Position numbers and translations under genes: made by a program. Below the pieces are notes generated by a model that was not told where the DNA came from, did not search any database, and saw only the letters and a program-made list of their open reading frames with translations. From contig NZ_CP027226.1 of assembly GCF_002998295.1 (NCBI RefSeq), positions 124,001-188,000 on the forward strand: DNA of 64,000 nt, in the 5' to 3' direction. The stretch is from Fastidiosipila sanguinis (GTDB lineage Bacteria > Bacillota > Clostridia > Saccharofermentanales > Fastidiosipilaceae). Positions within the stretch are counted from its first letter, which is position 1, and each line of letters starts with the position of its first letter. Below, in pieces: positions 1 to 8,206 of this stretch.

Positions 1-2
1 AC

Positions 3-935
3 TTATTTGACGAGAAGAAAGATGAGATTCAAAATCAAATTAACTCAATGTACGTCTTAGATAATTTAAGCAATATCTATTCAGTTTTTGCTAAATGGCT
101 AGAGAGTGAAAAACAAATTTCAAGTGCTTATTTTGATCCTAGTAATATGGACGAAATCGACTTAAGTATCTTAGCTTTATTAAAAATTCTTCTCTATGGT
201 GCTTCTGATTCTGACTGGGTTAAGCATGTAATTGTTGATGAAATGCAAGATTTATTGCCAACAGACCATGAAGTGATACGCCTACTATTTACCTGTCCTA
301 GAACTATATTAGGTGACGAGAACCAAGCTGTCAGATATGAACTTGATAAGAACTATTTAGAGCAGTTGGAAGAGCTTTATACTCGAGATAAATTAAGAGT
401 GGAGAGTTTTACCTTAAATAGGTCATACAGATCTACAGCGCAGATTACAAATTTTGCTAAAAATATTATTGAATCTGATACAATCTTAGCTCTCAGTAGA
501 GATGGCGAGGAAGTTGAAATAGTAGAGGTTAAAGAAGAAATAAAAGAGCAGGCTGAACAAAAACGAGACGAGCTTATTTATAAGGACTTGCTCAAATTGA
601 GAGAGGAAGAATACAATACAGTTGCAGTTATAGCGAAAGACAAGAACGAGCTCAATAGATTCAAACAAAGCCTGAAGTCTATAATGGCTGCTGATACTGC
701 TAATAAGGATATATTATTAAATTCATTCCTTAGAGAAGAGGAGGAGTTCGCAGCAACTCTATGTGATATTGCAGGCTCAAAAGGTATTGAATTTGATGCA
801 GTAATATTGTTAAATGCTTCTGATGAACAGTATAATTCAGAACTTGATAGGACTAAGCTATATGTAGCGTGCACAAGACCATTACATAATTTGAAATTGT
901 ACGCAATTGGTGACAAATCAAGATTTATAGGGTAA
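3..935 (+). CDS. UvrD/HelD-like superfamily 1 helicase, C-terminal part (cut by window start)
   Basis: The reading frame is open from base 3, so the true start lies upstream; a Met at 48 is internal. SF1 helicase motifs appear in order: motif II as VDEMQD, motif III as GDENQA, motif IV-like NRSYRST, motif V GSKGIEFD, and motif VI YVACTRP. The ATP-binding Walker A part is off the window. The VDEMQDLLP form of motif II and the short C-terminal half resemble HelD, the ATPase that releases stalled RNA polymerase from DNA, more than UvrD/PcrA or AddA, but the N-terminal coiled-coil arm that would settle it is missing. It ends at a TAA and is followed by about 130 bases without a gene. Family call firm, HelD assignment moderate. 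Confidence 0.8.
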   Translation, partial: LFDEKKDEIQNQINSMYVLDNLSNIYSVFAKWLESEKQISSAYFDPSNMDEIDLSILALLKILLYGASDSDWVKHVIVDEMQDLLPTDHEVIRLLFTCPRTILGDENQAVRYELDKNYLEQLEELYTRDKLRVESFTLNRSYRSTAQITNFAKNIIESDTILALSRDGEEVEIVEVKEEIKEQAEQKRDELIYKDLLKLREEEYNTVAVIAKDKNELNRFKQSLKSIMAADTANKDILLNSFLREEEEFAATLCDIAGSKGIEFDAVILLNASDEQYNSELDRTKLYVACTRPLHNLKLYAIGDKSRFIG

Positions 936-1015
936 TGAGGTTATAAGGGGATAAAGTTTTTGTGATGAAGTAGCAGAAATATGGTAAAAAGAAGCTACGA
1001 AAATAAGTTAAATTA

Positions 1016-1043
1016 ACTGGTATAGATTTACTGGTATAGATTA
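1016..1043. repeat. Two tandem 14-bp units upstream of the ThrE-like gene
   Basis: ACTGGTATAGATTT (1016-1029) is followed directly by ACTGGTATAGATTA (1030-1043). The repeat ends about 20 bases before the TTG start at 1064, so it sits in the leader or promoter. Each unit carries a TATAGAT that could serve as a -10 box. It may be a duplicated promoter element or simple slippage. Confidence 0.6.
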
Positions 1044-1063
1044 ATTTAGGCGGAGGGATAGAA

Positions 1064-1885
1064 TTGGCAAAAATAAATTTTGATATTAATCCAGTAAATG
1101 AGATTAATCATGTTATGCATGATTCTGATTCTGGTTCTATGTCTAAATTATTGGATCTCTGCTTGAGGTTTGGTAGCTTGATGAATAGTGTTGGTTCAGA
1201 GAGTGCCAGGACTGAGGATAGTATTGAGAGGATTCTTGCTGCTTATGGTATTGATTCACCTTCAGCCTTCTGTATACCTACTATTGTTATTATTAGTTTT
1301 AAAGATGAAGATGGTAATATTTATACAAGTAGTAGAAGAATGCGCTCACAGAGTAGCAACTTCACTAAACTAGACGAACTCAATAGTTTATCCAGGTATT
1401 TATGCGATGGAGAGCTGAAAACTCTAAGTATTTTTGAATCTGAGTTGGATCGAATCGAAGAGATTGAATACAACTTTAATATGAACAACCTGATTGGTAC
1501 TCTCTTAGTTGCCTTTGGATTTAATTTTATCTTTGGTGGAGATCTTAGAAACGCAATAGGAGCAATGTTAGCGGCATTTTTAATGGCGCTTATTAACAAT
1601 TTCTTGACCAATGCCCAGGTCAACTCTACCTTTAATAACCTAGCTTCTAGTTTCTTTGGTAACGTCTTCGTTGAGTTGTTTGCCATGATTGGCTTAATTA
1701 ATAACACAGGAACAGCGAGTATCTCGATTATCATGGGATTGGTCCCAGGTATGCTTCTGACAACTTCTATTAGAGAAGTTTTCTCGAAAGATTATACTTC
1801 AGGTTTAAATAAACTAGTTGAGTGTTTATTTATAGCGATAAGCCTGGCAGTTGGTGCTGCACTTGCTATTGTATTATTAAGGTAG
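1064..1885 (+). CDS. ThrE/YjjP-type threonine/serine exporter subunit, N-terminal half
   Basis: Membrane protein of the ThrE (DUF1212, YjjP) family, which exports threonine/serine or, in YjjP-YjjB pairs, succinate. A soluble N-terminal part (residues about 1-140) contains the family pattern LLDLCLRFGSLMNSVGSESAR, typed here only as its landmarks LRFG and ESAR. Several membrane helices follow from about residue 142, with GLVPGM at 225-230. The start is TTG at 1064, chosen because GGCGGAGGG lies about 9 bases upstream and no ATG is near. The gene ends 7 bases before the second subunit, so the two are co-transcribed. Substrate is inferred from family only. Confidence 0.85.
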   Translation: MAKINFDINPVNEINHVMHDSDSGSMSKLLDLCLRFGSLMNSVGSESARTEDSIERILAAYGIDSPSAFCIPTIVIISFKDEDGNIYTSSRRMRSQSSNFTKLDELNSLSRYLCDGELKTLSIFESELDRIEEIEYNFNMNNLIGTLLVAFGFNFIFGGDLRNAIGAMLAAFLMALINNFLTNAQVNSTFNNLASSFFGNVFVELFAMIGLINNTGTASISIIMGLVPGMLLTTSIREVFSKDYTSGLNKLVECLFIAISLAVGAALAIVLLR

Positions 1886-1892
1886 GTGAAAT

Positions 1893-2495
1893 ATGGAAGC
1901 ATTAATTTCAGGTTTAGTAGTAATTTTAGCAGTAGCTCTTTCTACGTATGGCTATTCAAAGATGTATGTTTTGCCGAAAAGGTTGTTGCCTGTTTCAATG
2001 TTGGCAGCTATTGCAGGTTGGGTAATAAACTCATTGATGATTGAATATTATGGTAGTTCTTTTGCAGCTGCTTTTGTGGCAGCATTTAGCATTGCAATGA
2101 TAGGAGAAATTTGCGCAAGAAAAGTAAAAGCTCCAGCAATTATCATTATTGTTATAGGAATTTTGCCACTAGTTCCAGGTTCTTTGGTATATAGAACGGT
2201 TGAGAAAATAATAGCAGAGGATATTAGTGCAGCTATATCAATTGGTTTAGAAACCATAGGTATTGCTTTATCCATGGCATTAGGTATTTTAGTTAACTCT
2301 ACTTTTGTACAGCTTTACTATCTAACAAAGAGACGATTAAAAAAATATCAAGAGCGAAAAGCTATGAATGAGTCTGATAATGCTAGTGGAAGTAGTGATA
2401 GTAGTGAAAGCAGTGAGGAATTCAAAGGCCTTAAGGATGCTGATGAAATTTCTGACCCTGTAGTAATAGATGAAGATACAGATGAAAATAATTAG
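1893..2495 (+). CDS. ThrE/YjjB-type exporter subunit, C-terminal half
   Basis: Second half of the split ThrE-like exporter (DUF3815/YjjB). It shows about four to five membrane helices and the family motif LPLVPGS near residue 90. In ThrE of actinobacteria both halves are one protein; here they are separate adjacent genes. The last 45 residues form a Ser/Asp/Glu-rich tail (SSDSSESSEE then acidic residues) that is not part of the transport domain and looks cytoplasmic and disordered. It has an ATG start 7 bases after the previous stop, with AGGTGA as ribosome site. Confidence 0.82.
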   Translation: MEALISGLVVILAVALSTYGYSKMYVLPKRLLPVSMLAAIAGWVINSLMIEYYGSSFAAAFVAAFSIAMIGEICARKVKAPAIIIIVIGILPLVPGSLVYRTVEKIIAEDISAAISIGLETIGIALSMALGILVNSTFVQLYYLTKRRLKKYQERKAMNESDNASGSSDSSESSEEFKGLKDADEISDPVVIDEDTDENN

Positions 2496-2646
2496 TTATT
2501 ACTGCATTCGCATATAAAAGTAGATAATACTAACGACAAATGTAAAAAATAAAGTTATCATATAAGCGTAGGGAATCTAAATTTAGGATATATTTAATTC
2601 TAGCGAAGATTTGGATAATAAACATTAACTAGAAAGGATATTGATA

Positions 2647-4608
2647 ATGAACAACTTATATTCTGGATTCAACGCACGTAATGAATTTTGCTTGAATGTA
2701 GATAAATTAAATTTAAACGAGTTGGACGTATTGAAGAGAGTCGCACCTGTTTTGGACATAGACATTAACAAAAATAATGGTATAGCTCTTTTTACAGAGA
2801 AATCAACAGACGATAGCATTACAGTTGAATTTGATGCAATTGATAATATTATGCGCATTAAATATTTTGACTTGAGAAGTTTTGCTAGAGCACTCTCACA
2901 TTTAAGAGAAGTCCGTGAAACTGGCAAGGCTGTTCACGAGAAAGTACAATTTGAAGATCTCGGATTCATGGTTGACCTCTCAAGAAATGCAGTTTTAACC
3001 GTCGATAGTTTGAAACTCCTAACTAATTACCTTGCTGTTATGGGTTATAACACACTTTTCTTATATATAGAAGATACTTATGAAATCGATGACTACCCAT
3101 ATTTCGGTTATCAAAGAGGAGCATATTCAAGCCAAGAGCTCAAAGAGATTGACGATTATGCATATAGTTTAGGTATTGAAGTTATTCCATGTATGCAAAC
3201 TTTAGGTCACTTGAGAAATGCTTTCATTTGGCCATATGCAAATGAGATCAAAGATACTGATGATGTCCTTTTAGTTGGTGAAGAAAAAACTTATGACTTT
3301 ATAAGATCCATGTTAAGGACATTAAGTAATTCAGTTAGAAGTCGTAGAATTCATATTGGTATGGACGAGACTTTTGGTTTGGGACGTGGTAATTACCAAA
3401 CAAGAAATGGTGCTGAAGCTCCACATGAGATTTTCGGTAAACACATCGAAAGAGTCTTGGAGATTGCTAAAGAGTTTGATTACGATCCAATGGTCTGGTC
3501 AGATATGTACTTCCGCTTCATTTCAAGCACAAATAATTATTATGATCTAAACACAGAAATAACTGAGGATATCAAGAAAGTTGTTCCAAATGAGGTTTCA
3601 CTAGTTTATTGGGATTACTACAATACCAACGAAGAAATCTATGAGAAGATGCTAGAAAGACATAAGTTACTAGGTGGTAATAAGACCTGGTTTGCAGGTG
3701 GTATCTGGAACTGGAACGGTATTAAAGTCAATCACGGCAAGATGTTTGCTACAAGTCAACCTGCCTTAGAAGCATGTAGAAAAGCTGGTATTAAGCATAT
3801 CTTAACTACTGCTTGGGGAGACAATGGTTCCGAAACCAGTGTATTTGAAGCATTACTCGGAGCACAATATTTTGGTGAAGCAACCTGGCAAGAGCAATTA
3901 CCTACTAGAAGTGAGACAATCAGAAGATTTAACTTAACTGTTGGTGGTGACGGAAAAGCATACTACAACATGCGCTTGTTCGATGAGGTCCCAGGCGTTC
4001 CTAAAGATAATCTTGTTTGTTATAACCCAAGTAAATACATTTTATACAGTGATGTATTGACTGGTCTATTTGATGTTCACATTAATCCATATGCAGAAGA
4101 GTTAAGTGAGCATTATGGCAATCTAGCAGACTACTTTGACTTGAAGGCAGCAGAAACAACAGATCAACATAGATTGTTCTACTTGCAGTCAGCACAATTA
4201 GCAGATGTTTTACAACGCAAGGTTGTTTTAACCTCTACTTTGAGAGCATCATATTTAGCTGGCGATAAATCAACATTAAGACAATTGGTAGAGTTTGACT
4301 TGCCAGAATTGATTGGTGCAGTCACAGACTTACAAGCTTTCACAATGTCAATCTGGTATCTACACAACAAACCTCAAGGAAGCGAAGTAATTGACTCTAG
4401 AATGGGTGTTTTAATTGCAAGACTCAAGACTACTTTGGATAGAGTTGACGGTTACTTGAATGGTGTATATGAATTCTTACCAGAGTTAGAATCTAAACGC
4501 TTAGCCTTTGATGGACGTAGTTTGGCAGAAGTTGAGATATCACCTCATACCAGAGTAAATGACTGGAAGAGAATAATATCAGCTAGCCCAATTTCTAACG
4601 CTCCATAG
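2647..4608 (+). CDS. Family 20 glycoside hydrolase (beta-N-acetylhexosaminidase-like)
   Basis: A 653-residue protein with a GH20 TIM barrel. The catalytic Asp-Glu pair is seen in HIGMDE (H236, D240, E241), matching the GH20 H-x-G-x-D-E pattern in which Asp orients the substrate acetamido group and Glu is the acid. Upstream, VDLSRNAVL and the MGYNTLFLYIEDTYE strand fit the start of the barrel; WSDMYFR and WAGGIWNW-like segments (seen as GGIWNWNG) line the later strands. There is no signal peptide, so it should act in the cytoplasm on imported amino-sugar glycosides. The C-terminal 200 residues are helical and unassigned. ATG at 2647 is preferred over an in-frame TTG at 2641 because AGAAAGGA lies 8 bases before it. 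Substrate specificity is unknown. Confidence 0.85.
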   Translation: MNNLYSGFNARNEFCLNVDKLNLNELDVLKRVAPVLDIDINKNNGIALFTEKSTDDSITVEFDAIDNIMRIKYFDLRSFARALSHLREVRETGKAVHEKVQFEDLGFMVDLSRNAVLTVDSLKLLTNYLAVMGYNTLFLYIEDTYEIDDYPYFGYQRGAYSSQELKEIDDYAYSLGIEVIPCMQTLGHLRNAFIWPYANEIKDTDDVLLVGEEKTYDFIRSMLRTLSNSVRSRRIHIGMDETFGLGRGNYQTRNGAEAPHEIFGKHIERVLEIAKEFDYDPMVWSDMYFRFISSTNNYYDLNTEITEDIKKVVPNEVSLVYWDYYNTNEEIYEKMLERHKLLGGNKTWFAGGIWNWNGIKVNHGKMFATSQPALEACRKAGIKHILTTAWGDNGSETSVFEALLGAQYFGEATWQEQLPTRSETIRRFNLTVGGDGKAYYNMRLFDEVPGVPKDNLVCYNPSKYILYSDVLTGLFDVHINPYAEELSEHYGNLADYFDLKAAETTDQHRLFYLQSAQLADVLQRKVVLTSTLRASYLAGDKSTLRQLVEFDLPELIGAVTDLQAFTMSIWYLHNKPQGSEVIDSRMGVLIARLKTTLDRVDGYLNGVYEFLPELESKRLAFDGRSLAEVEISPHTRVNDWKRIISASPISNAP

Positions 4609-4645
4609 GGTACAGGGGAAAATTAAATAGTTATCAAAATAAAAT

Positions 4646-4730
4646 AAAATTGCAGGTAACAAGCCTTTGACATTATCAAATAAGCGGACCTGCAATTTTC
4701 GGGTGAATGTTTATCACCAAAGAAAGGATG
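4646..4730 (+). promoter_or_regulatory. Candidate preQ1 riboswitch upstream of queT
   Basis: A perfect 12-bp stem pairs 4646-4657 with 4688-4699. Its 30-base loop contains CCTTT (4664-4668), complementary to AAAGG of the queT ribosome site (4723-4727), so a pseudoknot could sequester the start. A second hairpin (GGTGA/TCACC, 4702-4718) stands between the stem and the ribosome site. This layout, stem-loop plus small hairpin plus loop pairing to the Shine-Dalgarno, is that of class II/III preQ1 riboswitches, which control queT genes. The class was not determined and no covariance search was run. An alternative small hairpin (TTTGA/TCAAA, 4666-4680) would mask the loop. Confidence 0.65.
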
Positions 4731-4734
4731 TTTT

Positions 4735-5292
4735 ATGAACAGAAATCGTTTACGCTACATTGCTCTAGCAGCAATGATCGCAGCACTATACCTATTGTTG
4801 TATTTACCATTGAAACCAATAGGATTTGGACCTATACAATTTAGGCTAGCAGAAATCTTGACGCTATTGCCAGCCTTGACCCCAGCAGCAATACCTGGAG
4901 TATTCTTGGGTTGTATTTTAGCTAACATTGTTGGTTCAGGACACTGGGTAGATATAGTTTTCGGAAGTTTGGCAACCTTGATTGCAGCTATACTAACTCG
5001 TATCTTAGCAAATAGAACTAAAGTTAGTGAGCAATACTCAGGTTACACAAGCAAGGAATTAGCTCAAAAGAAAGCCTTGTACTTGCTACCACTTCCAACA
5101 ATTATCTTAAATGCTCTTATTGTTGGTACATATCTAACACTAGTATTTACAGATGCTGCTTTCTCTTGGACATTGCTAATTACAAATGTTTTGTCTCTAG
5201 CCTTGTCTGAAGCATTTGTCTTGTATGTAATTGCTTTACCTCTTTATATTGTATTGCAACCTTACTTCACTAGACATAGATTTGATAAATAA
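4735..5292 (+). CDS. queT: QueT-family queuosine precursor transporter
   Basis: A 185-residue, very hydrophobic protein of the QueT (COG4708) family, the membrane-embedded substrate-binding component of an ECF-type transporter for queuosine precursors such as preQ1. About five to six helices are visible. The family's conserved LPLKPIGFGPIQFRLAE stretch is present near residue 25-40, as is PGVFLGCILANIVG. No ECF energising module (EcfA/EcfT) is in this window, so it would rely on a shared one. The upstream structured leader supports control by preQ1. A 13-bp inverted repeat follows the gene. Confidence 0.88.
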   Translation: MNRNRLRYIALAAMIAALYLLLYLPLKPIGFGPIQFRLAEILTLLPALTPAAIPGVFLGCILANIVGSGHWVDIVFGSLATLIAAILTRILANRTKVSEQYSGYTSKELAQKKALYLLPLPTIILNALIVGTYLTLVFTDAAFSWTLLITNVLSLALSEAFVLYVIALPLYIVLQPYFTRHRFDK

Positions 5293-5322
5293 TTAATTTA
5301 GTTAAAAAGTTAAATTTTAGAA

Positions 5323-5380
5323 AATAGAGTAAATTGTCTTGCTGATTTTGCTGGGATAATTTACTCTATTCTTATTATTA
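5323..5380 (+). terminator. Probable rho-independent terminator after queT
   Basis: A 13-bp perfect inverted repeat, AATAGAGTAAATT (5323-5335) and AATTTACTCTATT (5358-5370), has a 22-base loop and is followed by CTTATTATTA. The T-run is imperfect, so it could also act as a stabilising 3' hairpin. Confidence 0.6.
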
Positions 5381-5410
5381 GGACTAAAATTTAAGTGAAA
5401 AGGTAAGATT

Positions 5411-6076
5411 ATGACAGAGAAGAATTCATTTTATTTTTCTGAAGAACAAGATGTAAAAAGTGATGAGAGAATCATTGATTTTACTTGGGGAGAAATAGAT
5501 TTAAGCTTTATTTCAGATAACGGAGTTTTTTCCAAAAATCACATTGATTTGGGATCTAAACTTTTGCTAGAAGCATTTGAAACAGAAATGCTCGAATTAG
5601 CAAGAGAGGATTATCCTAAGTTTGAAAAAATAAGTTCTGGTAAAAAACTAGATCTTGGAACAGGCTATGGTGTAATTGGTATTACTGCTCAGAAACTTTT
5701 CCCAAAAGGCTCCATGCTCTTAAGTGACGTTAATGAAAGGGCTCTAGCTCTAAGTGAGAAGAATATTGCTAGAAATTTAGCAGTTAAGACAAGCACTATA
5801 AAGAGTGACGGCTTCAGTAAAATTAATGGAAAATTTGATATTATTTTGACCAATCCACCGATGCGAACTGGTAAAGAAAAAGTCCATGAACTACTTAGCC
5901 AGGCGAAAGATCACTTGAGTGATGATGGAATTTTATTAGCTGTTATTGGTAAGAAGCAGGGAGCAGAATCTTACGGTAGATACTTGGATGAAATTTTCCC
6001 TTTGACCTGGACTTCTTTGAAGAAAAAAGGATTCACAGTTTTTGCTTGTAGCAAAAAAGTAGACGAACTAGATTAA
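5411..6076 (+). CDS. RsmC-like class I SAM-dependent methyltransferase
   Basis: A 221-residue methyltransferase. SAM motif I is LDLGTGYGVIG (about residues 78-90), motif II SDVNERAL, and motif IV TNPPMRTGK (about 147-155), the N-P-P-[FYM] signature of enzymes that methylate exocyclic amino groups of bases. The domain order and length match the single-domain Gram-positive relatives of RsmC (16S rRNA m2G1207 methyltransferase), such as YbxB. It has an ATG start with AAAAGGTAAG upstream. It stands between terminators and the next lipoprotein gene begins 26 bases downstream. The RNA target is inferred from the family. Confidence 0.82.
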   Translation: MTEKNSFYFSEEQDVKSDERIIDFTWGEIDLSFISDNGVFSKNHIDLGSKLLLEAFETEMLELAREDYPKFEKISSGKKLDLGTGYGVIGITAQKLFPKGSMLLSDVNERALALSEKNIARNLAVKTSTIKSDGFSKINGKFDIILTNPPMRTGKEKVHELLSQAKDHLSDDGILLAVIGKKQGAESYGRYLDEIFPLTWTSLKKKGFTVFACSKKVDELD

Positions 6077-6102
6077 ATGGACTCTCTGTAAAGGAGTTGC
6101 AA

Positions 6103-6603
6103 ATGAAATTAAAGAGAATTATAAGTGTTATTCTTGTGAGTGTAATGGTACTTGCGACGGCTTGCTCTGGTAATGATAGCAATAATAAAAAGACTAGTGA
6201 GAATGAAATCTTGGGTGAGATAAACTACCAAGCTAAGAATGTGTTAATTGAACCAGGCACAGATGAATTAGGCGAGACTTTGGACTATAGAGAGATTTTA
6301 AATCTTGAAGAATACGCACTTTCATCTGAGAAGCCGGTCTTGCTTTGTGTAAAAAGAGATAAGCTTAAAAACATGAATGTCATTATTCCTTGGATGGAGG
6401 ATATGGCCCATAAATACAGAGGCTCAGTCAATGTTGTAATGGCAGAAGATGACCCTAATGAGGAGCTATTCTACTATTTGGATTATCAAAATGTGCCAAC
6501 AATTTTTCTACTATATGATGGCGAAGTAGTCCGACAAGCTTCTTGGGAAGAAGAGGATGGATTGCAAATCTTAGTTGAAAAGATGCAGGAGTTGGTGAAA
6601 TAG
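6103..6603 (+). CDS. Thioredoxin-fold lipoprotein lacking the CXXC motif
   Basis: Begins with a lipoprotein signal: basic MKLKR, a hydrophobic stretch, then ATAC with the lipidated Cys at 21. After a Ser/Asn/Lys linker comes a thioredoxin-like domain (about residues 75-165). It has the cis-proline loop NVPTIFLLYDGE and the terminal helix, but the place where CXXC should be reads CVKRDKLKN, with a single Cys and no partner. It therefore probably binds or chaperones rather than exchanging disulfides. ATG at 6103 is chosen over TTG at 6097 because AAGGAG (6091-6096) is 6 bases before it. It is exported and anchored to the outer leaflet. Confidence 0.75.
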   Translation: MKLKRIISVILVSVMVLATACSGNDSNNKKTSENEILGEINYQAKNVLIEPGTDELGETLDYREILNLEEYALSSEKPVLLCVKRDKLKNMNVIIPWMEDMAHKYRGSVNVVMAEDDPNEELFYYLDYQNVPTIFLLYDGEVVRQASWEEEDGLQILVEKMQELVK

Positions 6604-6652
6604 TTTTTTAGCCCTGATTTTATGCCATAAAGTTAGCTTATAAGAATAAAAA

Positions 6653-6670
6653 TAGTTTAGAATTAAACTA
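6653..6670. promoter_or_regulatory. Short palindrome upstream of the PTS operon
   Basis: TAGTTTA (6653-6659) and TAAACTA (6664-6670) are perfect inverted arms separated by GAAT, 74 bases before the PTS start. The surrounding 140 bases are very AT-rich. It could be an operator or a catabolite-control site, but it does not match the usual cre consensus. Confidence 0.35.
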
Positions 6671-6743
6671 ACACTAATTTAACCTATAAATTTTGATATT
6701 GAATTAAAATTTATTTAATAAATAATAGGAGAATTAGAAGGCT

Positions 6744-8192
6744 ATGGATTATAGAGATATTGCAGCATTTATAATTGATAATGTTGGTGGTTGGGATAAT
6801 GTGCAAGCGTTAACACATTGTATGACAAGATTAAGATTCGATCTTAAAGATGATTCAAAGGCTAATGAAGAGGCGCTTAGAGATAATGAAAATATAGTTG
6901 GTGTTGTCAAAAGTGCAGGACAGTTTCAAGTTGTATTAGGACAGCATGTTTCTAAAGTTTATGAGCAAATTATTGCTATTAAAGATAATCAGATTATAGA
7001 AGTAGTAGATACAACTGAGAAAAGATCAAGTAATCTTAGCAGTGGAGTTCCAAGTGGAGAAGCGAATGATAAGAAGGTAGGAATTTTCTCTAAACTAATT
7101 TCTACTATAGTTGGTATAGTTGGACCACTGTTGCCAATATTGATAGGTGCAGGTTTAGGTAGAGCAATTTTAGCTTTAATAGTTCAATTTGGCTGGGTAA
7201 ATACTGAAGTATCCTTAACTTATAAATTATTTAATATGGTTTTTGATGCAGGTTTTACATATTTACCAATTTTTGTAGCAATATCTGCAGCAAAACACTT
7301 TAAAACTAATGTTTATTTAGCAGCATTATTAGGAATGGCATTAGTACACCCAACTTGGAATGCAAGTGTCGATGTTTTAAATCCACAATTTATAGGTAAG
7401 ATTTTTAGCTTTGTTCCAGTCTATGGTATGTCATATACTTCATCTATAATTCCGTCAATTTTAGTTGTTTGGGTAATGAGTAAAGTTGATCACTTCCTTA
7501 ATAAAAAATTACCAGATCTTATCAAGCCTACTTTTGGTCCACTCTTACTTTTAGCAATAATGATTCCTGCAACATTTGTAGTATTGGCACCAGTAATGGG
7601 TGTAGTTTCCAATTTATTAGGAAATGCAATGCTATGGTTCTTTAACACATTTGGTGGAATTGGTCTTGGAATTCTAGGTTTAATTTATCCATGGATGGTT
7701 GCTACAGGAACACACTCAACTCTCGCTGTAGGTGGTTTGCAAATACTAGGTCAGAATGGATTTGATCCAATCTCAAGAACACTAACAATGGGAGCTAATA
7801 TGGCTCAAGCAGGTGCAACTTTCGCAGCTTCTATTAAGACAAAAGATGTGAAATTAAAATCAATGAGTTTATCAGCAGGTGTTACAGCCTTAGTTGCTGG
7901 TATTACTGAACCTGCTTTATATACAGTATCTTTGCAGTACCGTAAAATTATGTATGCCGTAATGGCAGGTTCTGCTGCAGGAAGTTTATTTGGCGGTTTG
8001 ATGGGATTGAAAGCATTTGCCTTCATGTCACCTAGCGTTATAAATATCCCAATGTGGATAGGTGAAGGTGCACCTAATAACGTTATTATTGCAATAATTT
8101 CAATGTTGATTGCGTTTTTAACTACTTTTGTAATTACATTGTTCATGAAGATAGAAGGCTTGGAAGAAGGAGCATCAGTAAATAAAAAGTAG
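6744..8192 (+). CDS. PTS sugar transporter, fused EIIB-EIIC of the glucoside family
   Basis: A 482-residue phosphotransferase permease. The N-terminal EIIB domain (residues 1-85) carries the phosphorylated Cys in HCMTRLRF and ends with VVLGQHVSKVYEQI. A linker of about 30 residues leads to an EIIC domain with about ten membrane segments, including the family's ATGTHSTL and GITEPALY motifs. No EIIA domain is fused or adjacent, so a shared EIIA must donate phosphate. Length and motifs fit the beta-glucoside/sucrose/trehalose/MurNAc branch; the sugar cannot be told. It is first in an operon with a PHP phosphoesterase-like gene and a tyrosine-phosphatase-like gene; no phosphoglycosidase is nearby. 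Confidence 0.88.
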   Translation: MDYRDIAAFIIDNVGGWDNVQALTHCMTRLRFDLKDDSKANEEALRDNENIVGVVKSAGQFQVVLGQHVSKVYEQIIAIKDNQIIEVVDTTEKRSSNLSSGVPSGEANDKKVGIFSKLISTIVGIVGPLLPILIGAGLGRAILALIVQFGWVNTEVSLTYKLFNMVFDAGFTYLPIFVAISAAKHFKTNVYLAALLGMALVHPTWNASVDVLNPQFIGKIFSFVPVYGMSYTSSIIPSILVVWVMSKVDHFLNKKLPDLIKPTFGPLLLLAIMIPATFVVLAPVMGVVSNLLGNAMLWFFNTFGGIGLGILGLIYPWMVATGTHSTLAVGGLQILGQNGFDPISRTLTMGANMAQAGATFAASIKTKDVKLKSMSLSAGVTALVAGITEPALYTVSLQYRKIMYAVMAGSAAGSLFGGLMGLKAFAFMSPSVINIPMWIGEGAPNNVIIAIISMLIAFLTTFVITLFMKIEGLEEGASVNKK

Positions 8193-8206
8193 TGATGGAG
8201 GATTTT

